Source: Bilabrum cf. latius
Taxonomy: Eukaryota > Bigyra: Bicosoecida > Bigyra > Bicosoecida
Reading direction: 5' to 3'
NCBI GenBank assembly: GCA_965178125.1
Contig: OZ237755.1
Span: forward strand, 124,001-188,000
Length of the DNA: 64,000 nt
Shown one piece after another: positions 24,001-36,978 of this stretch (its first letter is position 1; the number at the start of each line of letters is the position of its first letter). The notes beneath the pieces were generated by a model that saw only the letters and a list, made by a program, of their open reading frames with translations, was not told the origin of the DNA and made no database searches. The translations under genes were made by a program, and so were the position numbers.

Positions 24001-27000
24001 ACCATCGCCGTAGAGCTGACAAAGACCAACGTTGCCCCTGCATTCTCTAATCTGCAGCTTTCGATGAATGTGGACGAAAATTCTGCGGACGGCACTGAAG
24101 TTGGTCGCGTGGATGCAACCGATTCGAATAATGGCTAGAGCCTGACCTTCACTCTAGCACCGACGGGGGCATCAGCCAACGTGCCGTTCCCCTTCGTGGT
24201 GTAGGCGCTACCAGAGAGCCAGGCCAGCAGTGGAGCGGACGCAACTGCCGTAATTGCGGTGGCTCCTGGCTCCGGGGGTGCTGGCCCTGGCATGCTGAAC
24301 TATGAGGGCGCGGTGACGAGCTACGAAGCATTGCTCACGGTCACCGATTCTGACAGCACCACGCCATTGAGCACAACCGCGAAGGTGGTGATCCGCGTGA
24401 GCGAGACAGCGGAGGCGCCATACTTCGACACGAGCCAGCGACTGCCGAACTCGGTGCGATTTGACGTGACGATCGAGGAGGGAGCTGCGGCAGGCACAGC
24501 AGTGCGCATGGCAGACGTCGCAGAAGAGGCGTCTGCCGGTCAGGGTGCGCCCGCTCTGCTAACGGCTCGAGAAGACGACATCGTGGATGCTGGCACCCTC
24601 GTGTACACAGTTCGAGCACCTGGGAGTGCAGCCAGTGGCTCACAGAGTGCGCGCGCCTGTGGCACTGCTGTTGTCGCGAACCAAACTACGGGCGCCCTAT
24701 CTGTGCTTCAGGAGGGTCAACTAGACTTCGAAGAAAATCCCAGCTTCCGATGCGTGCTTGTGGCTACGGACGGACGAGGAGACAGCGACACGGCTGACGT
24801 CGTTATTGCATTGGTGGATTCGAATGATGCCCCCATGGTGGCCGAGGGCCAGACCCTCGCCGTCGCAGAGGACGCAGCCGGAGGTGCGGCAGTAGGAATC
24901 GTTTCGGTGTCCGATCCCGACTCGAAGCAAGAGTGGAGGACCTTCACGATCATACTGGCGGGAGACCCTGGTGTCGACTGGTCTGCCGCCGGCAGCAACA
25001 CCACTGAAGACGATATGGACGATGCGGATACCACCAACGACGATGCGGACAGCTTCCGGCTGTTTCAGCTTGATCCCTCATCCGCTAGCCTTGTGCTGCG
25101 GGCGGGGCAGCAACTCGACTGGGAACGCAAAGCGTCTTACAGAGTACGTGTGGTGGTCACCGATGGAGGCGGGCTGTACACTGTTGGAACCGTTCAAGTG
25201 TCTGTGTCGGACGTCCCAGATGCCGTCATAACTAGTTTCAGGAATATCAGTCGTACGTAGGATGCAATCACCAGCCAATCCACCGGTGGATCCAGTGTTG
25301 GCCAAAGTGACTCAACTGGCGTTGCTATAGAAGCCTAGTTCGAGTACGGCACGGAAGGTGGTGACTGGGTTGTGCTACAGGGGTCCGGTATCTCACCTGA
25401 CGCAGATAGGGTTAATGAAGAAGGCCTGGATCTGTCGGGGTACACGTTCACAGCCATATACGGCCCATCGTCAGAACCGGACAAGTATGAGGCCACGGAC
25501 TGCTACATGGTGAATGCCGGCCATGAGGTGGCGTGTAAAGTGCAGGAAGGGGCTGGAGGGGGGCACGTTTGGGCCCTGAGGTCCTTCGAAGCATCCTCCG
25601 GGCGCGACCACACCGCGGTGTCAAACCCAAGCAGATCGTACACGTCCTACAAACCGCCTAGGTTAGAGAGTGTGGCTGGGGTGGGCGGCACTGGCAATTT
25701 GCTTTCCACTAGGGGTGCTCCACCCGATAACTCTGTCTCAATCGTGGCAGAGGGACAGAACTTCGGGCCCTCGGGCACGTCCATCCAGTTGCTGTACGGC
25801 GCTGACGGAGACGAGCGCACGCTGATAGCGAGGGACTGCCGTGTCACTAACCCGCACGTGCAGATCACGTGCCATCCGGTGCCTGGTGTAGGCGGACCTT
25901 TGAGCTTCGTGGCCAGCGCTGACGGGCAGGAGTCATCCATTTTCGACAGCGGGCTTTCGTACACTTCGCCCGAGATCAGTGAAGTAATTGTGCTGCTGCA
26001 GCAGGATGTGCAGCAGGCCCAACAGGCTGCCACCTTGGCAAACACGGACCCGACCTTGGCTGTAGAGGCTCTTGCTTTGGGAGTGGATGCATCCGCTACG
26101 AACGCACTCCTCTCTACGCATGGCGTGGACACGGTTTACATCAGTGGAGACTCGTTTGGCCCCGGGCCATCGAATCTACGGGGCTCCACAGTGACTGCCT
26201 GCTACGGCCCTGCCTCCGACCCCGACCGCTACTGCGTATCAGAGTGCAGCAATCTGCCTACCGATCCCCACACTGGCATCCTATGCAAAGCGCAGCCGGG
26301 AGTGGGAGTGCAGCACCAGTGGCGAGTCACGGTGGGAGGGCTGTCTTCCACACCCGCATCCCAGGACGACACGACGTCCTACCGACCCCCTGAAGTCACT
26401 GCTGCGCTGGGCCAGGGGACATCGGATGCCAAGACAGACGGCTGCGAGGTCGTCATCCTAGAGGGAGACCAGTTCGGTCCCAGGATCGCGATAGACGCAT
26501 AGGCGCAGGAGCAGTGCGACCAAGCACTATCGGGCGTACCCCGCGTAACAAACGATTCCAGTCAAGCAGGCTACATGCCAATGCCAAGGCCTCACGTGAC
26601 GTACTGGTCGAGATGGGCGGCAGAAGCAGATCCTACGGGACACTCTGTCTATGAGGCTAGAGATTGCTTCGTGTCGGCGGCCAGCACCCGCATCACCTGC
26701 CGTACCGCACCGGGCATCGGCGACGAGCTCGTTTGGAGAGTAGAGATCGACGGGCAAGAGAATTCTAACGTTGGCTCGTTTGAAACCAACTACCATCCGC
26801 CCGTGATCACCAGCTATGGAGGCCCAGGGTCGTCACTTGCCCGCACCGAGGGCTCGCAGGACGTCATCATCGAGGGCAGGCACTTTGGGCCGATTGGATC
26901 TAGGGTGGCACAAGCAGTGTACACTATGCGAGAGGTAGATGAAGAGTACCTGAGGCAGGTTGAGGCGGGTAGTCCAGTCCATCGAGTTCTACTAGAGAAG

Positions 27001-30000
27001 GCAGTTCTCGCATCCAAGGCACGGGGCCATCGCCGCCTCCAAGACGAGGATCTTCCTCCCATTTTCCACGCTACTGATTGTAATGTCACTGTGGCCCACA
27101 CTCAGGTGAACTGCAAGACTGTGGAGGGTGCAGGTGCCAGCCTTCAGTGGTTCCTCCTGATCGGAAACCAAATATCGGAGTCGCCTAGCACCAATTATGC
27201 ACCGCCCAGCGTGGACGGCGTCTCAGGACCCGGCAGTTCGAACGCCTCCACCGAGGGAGAGCAATCTATTGTGCTTCACGGCCGCAACTTTGGTCACTTG
27301 ACAGATTATTTGGACTTTGTGACGTACGGACCCTCCGGTACGGAGTACGCGGCAAAGAATTGCGAGGTGCGCAACCACACTGAAATTGATTGCACTACTA
27401 GCCCGGGCGTCGGACGACGCATGCTGTGGATCGTATCCGTCGAGGGACAGGAATCTGAGGCAGATGGTGGTCCGATCACATCATATGCCGCTCCCGAGAT
27501 CTCGCAAGTCCATCTTCCTCTCTAGGGTACCACCACTGCTGGTGGTGGCACTGTCGGTATCATCGTGAGCAACGCAGGCCAAGCAGCTCGTGCCGCCATC
27601 TCGATCCACGTGAACAGCAAAGGAGCCGCCCGTCCAGATGATATCCACGCCGGATGGAGCGAGATGATGCAGGGTCGTGGTGTGGGTCTCGAAACAGAGA
27701 CGTGGCTGGGACAGCTGGCAGAGGTGCAGATCACGAATGGAGGCGGAGATCTGCAGGCCGACGGCCAGGTGCGATTCGAGTTTGAGCTCCCCGCGGGCCA
27801 CGGCGAGGACAGGGAGGTGATTGTGAAGGTGGTCGCAGCAGATGGATCAGGTATGCCTGTCTACTCGCCGCTGAAGGGGCTTCTGTCGTACGACCCTCCC
27901 ATCATTACCCGCACTTCACCAGACCGCAACGCCACCATGGGCAACGCTTGGCTGCGAGTATTCGTGACTGGTGGGAATTTCTGTGACGGGCGTGACAACT
28001 GCGGCGAACTTTTGGTAGATGGGGAGACCATCGGTTTCAAAGCGGACCTCGAGGCTATCGGTGACGCTCTGTCGCCTAGGATCATGCGTTGGACGGATGA
28101 GGAAATCGAGTTTGAAATCGTGGAGCCTGCCGAATCGGGCACTCAGGTGCAGGTGAGGGTGGGACAGCGTGTATCAAATGCTGCTACGTTTGACCGTCCT
28201 GTACCATTCTTTGATGCGCTGCAGGATCAGCCAACGTGGCCAGCTCTCGGCCCCGCTGGTGGCGAGGAGTTCTACCTCGCCAAGGTACGGGGACTGGAAG
28301 GCACTGATGCGGGTCGGATCACGCTGACCATCGGCGGTCGGGAGTGCCAGGATCTGGAAGTGATAACGCCCGACCCCGACAGCCCGGATGCCTCGTGCTC
28401 GCTGACCTTTGCGGGGCCCTGTGAGAAACGCCTCAAGTGCACCACCCCTCCGGGTGTCGGCAGTCGGAACGAGGTCATCGTCAACGTGGGCACCGGCGGC
28501 ACGGTAGAGGCGGCCTCCCGCGGCAACTGGATGATCCTCAGCTACAGGGCACCCGTTGTGGAATCAGCCTTCGCCTACCTTCCTCCTCTTGCTGTCAGTC
28601 CAAGCACCACGACCGACCTCGAGTACTACGCTATGCATATCGAGAGAGACGGAGGCGCAAATGCTCTGGATGCCGCGTCTGACTCTGCCGGGATCCCAAC
28701 AACTGGTGGTGTGATGGAACTGCGGGGGTCAGGGTTTGGCACTGAGACGACCGGGGTAGTGCTAGCAAGCATCCCCGCTCTCGGGATCGAGCTGCAGCCT
28801 GTGCCCAACGGGAGGGCGGAGGACGGTATCCTTCGGCTGCAGGTCCCAGCCGGAGTGGGATACGAGCACGCGGTGCAAGTGCAGGTGGGCAGCTCTTTCT
28901 CAGATGTTCAGGATTCCAATGGCTTTGCCATTCGGTATGCCAGGCCTCGAGTGCGCTCCGCACTACCAGGGGCTCTAGGAACGGCTGGTGGTGAGGTGCT
29001 GGTGCTGACGGGCAGAGACTTCGGATCGTTGCAAGGCGACCTCCTCTTTACTAACGTGTCAATTGGGGGCAAGCCTTGCGAAATCGTCGCGGATGGTGCG
29101 GGTAGTACTCCAATGGATCAAAACATTGTATGCCTGACACCCGCCCACAGCGGCCGCAATCAGCTCGTGGAAGTGACCGTGGCTGGTCTATCCAGCGATT
29201 CAAAGGAAAGGGGCGTGGAGCCAGTAGATGTCACCGTGTCGTATCGACCGCCCGTGCTCCATTCTGCCAGCCCTCTCGGGGGTCCTACGTCGGGCCGCAC
29301 CCCCGATGGTGAACCGTACGTGATGACTCTCCACGGCGAGGACTTCGGCAACGGAGAGCAGGGACAGGTGTGGCTCCGGCCATCTCAACTAACTGACGAT
29401 GTGTCAAGCGTGGAGCGCCAGTTGCTGCTCTTGAGGCAAGTCAACGTGTCCTACGACAGCCCACTGGTCCAATCTTGGAACCACACAACTATCGTGATGC
29501 ACATGCCCGAGGGTGCCGGGCAAGATCTCAACGTGGTGGTGCACGTGTCGGGCCAAAGCAGCGCCGTAGCGGACGGACTGCAGTTCACGTATGACCCGCC
29601 CATCGTGTACGGCTGGCGACGCACCGTGGACCGCAGCCCCGAGGAGTGCATGCCCAGGGAGAGGTGCAAGACATTCGAGGGACAGCAGTACTGCAGGACG
29701 ATCGCGGCGGGATGCTATCCCACTGCCGGTGGCTTCTTCATCGAGATCGATGGGGAGTCCTTCGGCAGATCTGGGGCGGATGTCAGGCTGGGGAACTACT
29801 AGTGCTCGCCTGTGAACCGCCTGCTAGACCCGCTCAACGCGCAAACTCACAACCGAATTGTGTGCGAAGTGCCACAGGGCTTCGGAGATGATCTTCCTTT
29901 GGTCGTCACTGTTGGAGGACGTCGAAGCGACGATGCCGAGGCTCTGGCACTTGCCAGAACTCGCCTAGCCCTGATGGTGCAGGCCAGGCTGGATCAAATG

Positions 30001-33000
30001 GAAGCCAATGAGGAAGAACTTGAGACGCGCCGGTAGGAGGCCATGATCGGTAGTGGTGGCGCTGGTGGACTCCGCCGTCTGATTTAGGCTGTTGAGGATG
30101 ATCCCAGGCTAGAGAATTCTCAGGTGCCGATCGGTATCAAACCCAGCTCGCAGCTGGCGCTCCGAAAGCTGTCCATCACTCATGGTCACGGCAGATCGAT
30201 GATGTACAACGCTCGTCGACTGGAGGTATTCGGCCTACCTCTAAGCGTGGATGAGGCAATCCAAGCGGCTTATGTGTTCCAGTACGACCCGCCATTCGTT
30301 GATGCGGTCGTTTCCAACACGCCCGATGCCAGGGGTCAAGAGCTGCAGATTCGCGGACAAAACTTCGGTTGGTAGGAGAACGACGTCGAGATCATCGTGG
30401 GTGGGCAGATGTGTCTGGACGCCGCGTGGCAGAACGACGGGCTGCTGCGGTGCACCAAGCAACAAGACGTGGTGGGGCCCAAGAACGTGAGTGTCCTGGC
30501 CGCCAACCGAACGGAGCCATTCGTGTTCGAGGCGTGGGAGGAGCTGCTGGTGAGCGAGTGCCAGAGGGGCGTGTACGAGGGCATCAGGGGGGAGCTGTGC
30601 CTCCACTGCGAGGACGAGCACCCAGGTGCCAACTGCACTGACTCGCACATCCAGACCCACGACCCCATTACCTCGCTACCAGGCTGGTGGCGCTTCAACC
30701 GCAGTCTGGACGACCCCGAGTGCCACCCCTTGCGCACCACCCCTGTGCGTGCCGTCAATGCGACGCTTGGCACAGGCGGATGTCCCGTGTACAAGCCCTG
30801 CGAGCCGGTCGAAGCATGCGTGGGCCAGAACCTGTGCGCCTATGGATACGAAGGAGACCGCTGCTCGTAGTGCCTCTAGGGCGAGTTCCATAGGGTCAAC
30901 GGGAGGTGTGTCAAGTGCCCCGACAGGCCATGGCTGCAGTACGTGCTCATTGGAGTGGGTGCCATGTGCGCCGCGGCCTTTGGGTATCTGCTTCGGTCCA
31001 AGGGCATCATCGATGTGAGCATCCTGGCCATCGTGGGGATCGACTATCTGCAGGTGCTGGCCATCTTTGCATCCACGAGGGTGGAGTGGCCCAGGATGCT
31101 GGAGGACGTGCTGGCTGTTCTTTCGGCTTTCAATCTCAACATCAACGTTCTGTTCGTGCCCGAGTGCATCGTACCTGGTATTGGGTTCCAGGTCAAGTTT
31201 CTCGCCACCTTGGCGATGCCCGTGCTAGTCGGTGTGATCTTGCTGTTGGTAGTACTTGTCCGTTACGTGTACAAGCTGCTGTTGACCAACTACAAGGCCA
31301 TGCCATCAGACTATCTATGCTCTGATGCCAACGCGACCATCAGCGCCTTCATCGTGCTGGCCCGGTTCGCCTACCTCTTCGTGACCATGATGGCACTCAC
31401 GCCGGCCGCCTGCCTGCAGACCACGCCCCCGGATGGCAGGACGTATATGGACGGCATGGTAGACCACCCGTGCTGGGAGGCTGGTAGCCTGCAGGTGAAG
31501 CTGTTCCCTGTCGGTATCGTTGCATTCGGGATCTTCAGTGTGGGCCTCCCCCTGTGGGTGTTCTACTTCTTGCAGCGCAATGCTGATCAGGTCAAGGAGG
31601 ACCAGGTGCTGCGTGCCGCAGGGGTAGGCAACGATAGGTCGACCAATAATGATCTGGCATTCCGCGAGCGATACTACCAGCTCTACTTCATGATGAAGCC
31701 GGGAAAGATCACGTGGCAGCTGGTCATCACCGCCCGCAAGTTCTTCATCGCCTTCGTGTCTCTGGTGGTGCGCACTTCGCCGTCGTACCAGCTGGCACTG
31801 GTGCTGCTCGTGCTGTTCGCCTCGTACGTGCTGCACCTCAACCACATGCCGTACATGACTCGAGCCAACAAGCCAGAGGTGGTGAAAGAGCACCTAACGA
31901 TGGTACGCGGTGGAAACCGGGCGCACTTGCGCATCCAGCACAAGATTGACCAGATCGCTGAGCGTCAGGAGAAGAACAACACTGCCAAGAGGACTTCAGG
32001 CACGGGCTACAAGGTAGCTCGAGAGCAGCAGCAGCGCGATGCAGACGCCAACGAGTTCCTGGCCAGCAACCAGGTGCTGGCCACCATCGTGGACTACAAC
32101 ACCGTGGAGGCGGTGCTGCTGGGGTGCGGCGTGCTCGTGTGCCTGAGCGGGCTGATCTTCGCCTCGGAGAGGTTCTCGTCCGCGCAGCTGAGGAAGGTGT
32201 ACAGGGCCGAGTACGATGCATTGGCATTCGCAGTTATTGCCATTATCTTCCTATCGTTGTCCTACTTTATGACCTGCGTGGTGCTGGACCTCATGATCTC
32301 ACTGGCTCCCGACGCTACCCGACAGTGCCTCGGCGTCTGCATCTCGGACAAGCGGAAGGCCATCGCAAAGGCCAAGGCCTCCAAGATACGGGCTGCCGAC
32401 GGAGCGGATCCAGAAGAGGGCATGACGGACGCCGAGAAGCTGTTGGCCACAAACAGCTCCAAAAAAGAGCGTCGCAGCATGGCCAATCCGCTCCTCATGC
32501 AAGGAGGGCCCAGAGAGGGCGAGAGCAAGGCCGAGGCTGCCGCTAGGGCCGCCCGCTCCCTTGGCCAGGGTGCCATCCAGGACCTGCTGCAGGCCACGCA
32601 GCCTCCTTCCTAGGACGGTTGGCCTGCCGTGCGCGCGTACATGCAGAGCCTGATCGTGGCCAACGACGAGATGAACAAGGAGAACGAGGAGCGCAACCGT
32701 GAGGACGTGCGGCGAGCTGTGATGGGCGCTCCGGTCGGGTCGTCCAGGGCTTCTATTGGTGGACTGGAGGCCGCACGAGCCGTCTCGGGGGCCTTGCCAG
32801 GACGGCGGACCGCAAATCAAGCGACCAAGAAGACCTTCGGGGCGCTGCGGGCCGACGGAATGACGCTGTCACCCATGGCTAGACCCGGAGCGGCAAGTGC
32901 GACCGACAAGCCCATTGGGCGCAGGGCTTCGAGATTGTAGTCGCGGGGAAGCCGAAGAACTCTCAAGGCGTTTGACTCGCAGAAAAAGGTCGGCGCAGTG

Positions 33001-33126
33001 CCGAAGGCGGTGGCAACTGAAGAACAAAGCGCGGCCCCTGTGGTCGCAACTGGAGAGGAGCACAACGCGGCCACCCCAGAAGGGCCAGTGGGTGCTGCTC
33101 GTGTGAAGGACGACTCGACGGACTGA
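18079..33126 (+). CDS. Giant cadherin/IPT-TIG multi-pass surface protein, about 4750 aa
   Basis: Proposed exons 18079-18148, 18186-18237, 18309-18391, 18577-18618, 19008-20301 and 20412-33126. All phases agree and the total is a multiple of three, ending TGA 33124. Nineteen TAGs lie in the last exon. Exon 3 encodes a signal-like hydrophobic run (CIDLVVVLLFGALL). The exon 4-5 junction rebuilds a Cys motif (GVDCGGACPTAC) common in secreted proteins. Order after that: lectin/LamG-like modules (19.0-21.9 kb, with sushi-like Cys stretches), about eight cadherin repeats (22.0-25.2 kb, motifs such as RNDAPVF, LNEPP, VNEAPEV), a long run of IPT/TIG repeats (25.4-30.4 kb), an EGF-like Cys cluster (30.5-30.9 kb), about nine transmembrane segments (30.9-32.3 kb) and a cytoplasmic tail. 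Such architectures occur in protist adhesion or sensory receptors; ligand and function are unknown. The last two exons are secure; the first four rest on splice-site and phase logic. Confidence 0.85.
18149..18185 (+). other. Candidate 37-nt intron in giant surface-protein gene
   Basis: Begins GTACGT and ends CCACAG. Removing it joins exon 18079-18148 (ending in phase 1) to 18186-18237 without a stop and keeps the phase needed by every later exon. The evidence is sequence logic only; no transcript is available. Confidence 0.45.
22186..22188 (+). other. In-frame TAG at the Gly-Gln-Leu position of a cadherin repeat
   Basis: The repeat reads FRVSKCTG-TAG-LRV before IDYE. Sister repeats in the same protein read FSISSSGQLTAG before LDFE (about 22470) and EQGTGQLFV (about 23850), both with Gln there. 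At 24136 another TAG lies in SNNG-TAG-SLTFTL, matching the frequent GQSLTF pattern of cadherin-like domains. Confidence 0.75.
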
Positions 33127-33594
33127 AGTATTGCAATTTAACTAACACCTTGCTGCTATGCTTACTAGACACGCTCCGTCTCCATTTCAGTCAAGACAAA
33201 TGCAGGCATGGCCAAACCGCTCTCCCACCTTCTCTCGGTGTGTGCCGGTATCGCGAGTTTCGCGTCCGCTATGTCATCTAAACAGGGAAATTAGAGCGGG
33301 AAACAAGAATGATGGTGTGAACTCGAAGGGCCAGTGCCGCGCCGCCCAGGATGGGGACAGAGAAATGCCTCACGAAACCGCTAGATCTAGAATCTAGATA
33401 GAGGTGGCAACCCCTCGCGTCCAGATCGGAGCATGTGCGCAACAAGCCCCGATCGGCATCATAACGGGCGCCGGCAAGAACATGACTCAACCGCTTTTGC
33501 GCACTGTTGCGATTACGGGTGTTACCGCAAGAGCGCAAAGAAGCACGCACCGACCGCAAGATGAAAACTGATGTGTCTCGCTCTCAATAGGCAC
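33127..33594. other. 468-bp convergent intergenic region, no gene seen
   Basis: Lies between the stop of the giant plus-strand gene and the stop of DeoC. It would hold both 3' UTRs. Two TCTAGA palindromes one base apart occur near 33390. No coding or RNA signal was recognised. Confidence 0.4.
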
Positions 33595-34502
33595 TCAGTA
33601 AGTCCCACCGACCTTCCCATCCGCATCCTCCCCCTTGGGAATCATGTCGGCCAGATTCTTGCCCTCAGCCACTGCCTTCCGCGCCTCCTCCACCAGCGCC
33701 TTGGTGGCAGAGGCACCCACGCGCGTGCACCCAGCCCCCACCACGGCAAGCAGCGCCTCCAGGCTCCGCACGCCGCCCGCCGCCTTCAGCTCGCACCCCT
33801 TGGCGTGCTCTTTCATGATGCGAAGGTGCGCCAGCTGCGCCCCCTTGTAGCTGTAGCCGCCCCCCTCCTGCTTGACGAAACCGAACCCAGTGCTCGTCTT
33901 GACCCAGCCCACGCCCACCTCCGAGCAGATCTGCGACAGCTTAGCGATGCGGTCCTCGTGACCCACGTGGAAATCATTCTCGAAGATAACCTTCACCCGG
34001 GCGCCGCCCTCCTCAGCCGCTGCCTGCACCGCCGCGATGTCGGCCTTGACCGCGTCCCACTCTCCGCCGATCGCCGCTCCGTTGTTCACCACCATGTCCA
34101 GCTCGGTCGCGCCGGACGCCATGGCCTCCTTCGACTCAGCAACCTTCGTAGCGGTTGTGGTCGTCCCGTGCGGGAAACCGATTACTGTGCAGACCGCCGT
34201 CTTGCTGCCGTCCAGTGCCTTCTTTGCTTTCGGGACGTCGCACGGGCGCACGCAGCACGAGGCGCAGCCGTATTCACGAGCCAGAGCGAGACCTTCCTCG
34301 ACCTAAGTACAGAGTTTTGGGATAGAGTGGCGCCAGCATTGCTTCGTGGGAGACGCGAGGGGCCGAGATGGCTCAGTGATGGATCTCGGCAGCGCAGATT
34401 CTGGCTCACGGTCTTCGTAGTCATGGTCGGATGCAGCAGGCTGTGATCGATTACTCCTGCCAAGTATTCTGGGGTTATTTTGGGCCCCTCTGCTGCCGCC
34501 AT
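33595..34502 (-). CDS. DERA: Deoxyribose-phosphate aldolase
   Basis: Two exons: 34502-34410 and 34302-33595, with a 107-nt intron (GTGAGC ... CTTAG), phase 0, 266 aa, stop TGA. DeoC cleaves 2-deoxyribose 5-phosphate to glyceraldehyde 3-phosphate and acetaldehyde in deoxynucleoside catabolism, by a Schiff base in a TIM barrel. Motifs in order: VIDHSLLHPTMT near the start, AREYGCASCCVRP just after the splice junction, VCTVIGFPHGTTTT, ATELDMVVNNGA, VKTSTGFGF carrying the catalytic lysine, and LKAAGGVRSLEALL with the second conserved lysine. Length matches the family (about 220-320 aa). This is the only gene here with no TAG, which fits its short, fully conserved sequence. It is divergent from ALG6 with 114 bp between start codons. 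Confidence 0.95.
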
Positions 34503-34616
34503 GGTAAACTATGGGTAGTGGGATCCGGCGGTGACGAGCCATGGATTGATCCGCATTTAGATGCAGCGCACTGTCGCGACTGCAGCCGGCTGTTCGTGCG
34601 ATTTCACGACCAATTT

Positions 34617-36701
34617 ATGTCGCAATGCGGGATGAGTTGCGGCATCATACTGGTAGTTATCATAACCAGTATTATTGTTCGAGTATTCCTGTCCCGGTAT
34701 CCGCATTCTGGTTATTAGTCTCCCCCAATGCACGGGGATTTTGAAGCATAGCGGCATTGGATAGAAATTACTTCGCACACATCAATAGGGCAGTGGTATG
34801 AGAACACGACTGCCAATAATTTATTGTATTGGGGGCTAGACTATCCTCCCTTGACGTGAGGTAGGGCATCATTCGTGGCCCATTGACATTTTCGAAGCAA
34901 CGTGTTGATCCATTCCACACACCTCGCCGCGGCCTTTTCTGATCGCAGAGCGTACCATTCTTGGACAATGGGCCAATTTGCCAAGGTATTGAGTCCTGAA
35001 TCGTTTGCTCTGGAGAAGTCTCGCGGATCAGAAGACCAAGATACAAGAATTTTCATGCGATTATCTGTGATCCTGTCCGACGTGCTGGTGCTGTGCCCGG
35101 CCATCCTGCTCGCAGTCAGCTTGAGTACCGCACGCCAGCAAGGTACGGCTTCAATCATAAGAGTGTTGCAGTTATCTCTGCCGGTGCTCCTGTGCCCGGG
35201 TTTGCTGCTCATCGACCACGGCCACTTCCAATACAATGGGGTGTCCCTGGGCCTCGCGCTCGGTGGTGCCGTCTTGTGCGCCCATTGGGGCGACTTGGCG
35301 TACATGCAGCAGAGAGCCGACCAGCGTACAGGTCTTTTCAGTTGTGGCGGCCTCTCTGCCGTGTGGGCCGGCTGCGCCCTCTTCGCAGCAGCGCTGTGCT
35401 ACAAGCAGATGGAGCTGTATCACGCTCCCGCCTTCTTCTTCTTCCTCATCGGGGCGGCATTGGACGCTGTCGCTTCGACCCGCCACGCGCTGACTCGCTC
35501 TAGGGCCGCGTGCAGTGCGCGGTTCTGGTTGCTGATCGCGGTGTTCGGCTCTGCTGTGCTGTCAGTCATGGGGGCGTCATTCGCTCCTTTCTGTCTCTGG
35601 GCAGACAAACAGCACTGGCAGTCGGGCACAGCGATGGATCAAGATGGCACAGCACCGCACGATGGCGGCCTTGACCCGTCAAAGGTGACCGTTGCGCGGG
35701 GGTCGGACACAGGGGAGTGCTGGGGCGGCGTGCAGCAGGTCCTGTACCGCGTGTTTCCCTTCCAGCGAGGGCTGTTCGAGGACAAAGTGGCCAACCTTTG
35801 GTGCGTGGCGGAGCCATTCATACGGCTGCGGGGGTCTGTGAAGGCGGGAGAGGTGTCTCTGCAGAGTATCCTCGGTGCAGCAACGCTCCTGACGCTCCTG
35901 CTGCTCGTGCCAGTTGGCGTCTATGGCTTGCGATGCAGCATCTTTCTAGGAGCAAGCACGGGCTATGGAACGAAAGGGTCTGTAGAGCCTGTGTCGGCAG
36001 GCAAGCAAAGCGTAGCGGCGGCTGGCAGATACACTGGTGGCACAAATGAAGCGACTGACAAGTCAAGCACCAGCACCATCACAAACACCAGCTCCAGCTC
36101 CCTGCGACGGATGCTGCTACTCATGGAAATCAGCGCGCTGGCTTTTTTCCTAGCCTCGTTTCAGGTGCACGAGAAATCAATCCTCATCGCGATGGCACCT
36201 GCAAGCGGCCTGTGCGCGGGCTGGGGTCGAGCAGGAGGGGGCCAGGGAGGAGGGACGGGCAAACACAAACACTGGTCGCATTCGTGGCTTGTGTGGGTGG
36301 GCACGTGTACCATGGTACCCTTGCTGCTGCGAGATGGGCTAGGGTGGCCAACATTGGTGCTGCTATTGGCGTGGTTCGTGGTTTACGGCTGGGAGTGGGT
36401 GCGAGGCTGGGGCAGGGGCTGCTCAGGCGTGTGCAGTGGCACGCTTGCAGGGCTGCTAGGGGGGCTGGTCGCTTGTGGTGCCGCTTTGGGGAGCTCTGGG
36501 CTACTACTGGCGATCGGCGCGCATGTGGCAGTGGCCCCACCAGAGGCCATGCCCGACCTCTTCGTTCTTGGGATTGCGGCGGCCGGATGCGGCTGTCTGA
36601 TCGTGGCGTACGTTGCAGCAGTTCTCGAGCTGAGCGACACGCACGCGACCACGAAGGGCTCATAGCTTGAGACTGAAGCCGTTGCAAAGAAACTCGATTA
36701 A
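34617..36701 (+). CDS. ALG6: ALG6-type dolichyl-P-Glc:Man9GlcNAc2-PP-dolichol glucosyltransferase
   Basis: Two exons, 34617-34855 and 34949-36701, with a 93-nt intron (GTGAGG ... CGCAG) inside the Thr codon of YPPLTAYHSW. 663 aa, stop TAA 36699-36701; TAGs at 34716, 34749 and 36663. The enzyme adds the first glucose to the lipid-linked oligosaccharide in the ER lumen. It shows a first TM helix ([16 protein letters not shown]), the lumenal catalytic loop HGDFEA-x-RHWIEIT, [41 protein letters not shown] and [14 protein letters not shown], all family signatures. KQMELY favours ALG6 over ALG8. The gene would lack its first catalytic motif under the standard code, because TAG interrupts it twice. 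A low-complexity Thr/Ser insert lies near 36,050-36,100. Confidence 0.94.
34749..34751 (+). other. In-frame TAG at an essentially invariant Gln of ALG6
   Basis: The codons are GAT TTT GAA GCA TAG CGG CAT TGG. ALG6 proteins have GD(Y/F)EAQRHW in this first lumenal loop, so the TAG occupies the Gln between Ala and Arg. Eight residues around it match exactly or conservatively and the reading frame is fixed on both sides, so alignment error is very unlikely. Confidence 0.93.
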
Positions 36702-36978
36702 CTTAACCTGCCGAGCGCTCGCGCATTGTCCGCTGGCGAGACCAATCCGGATGAGGTCTGTGAAATTGAGCGCGAAGAAGGGCGCGGTCGAAGAGGCCAG
36801 TCCAGTGAGGTACGAACAGGAGCGGCAGCTAGTTGTAGGCGGGGGGGGGGGGTGAGATCGCAGTAGAATGGAGTGACAGGAATGAGCGTCAAATTACCTT
36901 GTTCCATGCAAAAATGCAAGAGTATAAACCGTTTCGCGTGCTGAACCAGATCAGGGTGGAGCCCGCAACCCTGTACCG
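36702..36978. other. 277-bp convergent intergenic region with a G12 run
   Basis: Separates the stops of ALG6 and the giant IQ-repeat gene. It contains twelve consecutive G at 36841-36852. No gene was recognised. Confidence 0.4.
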
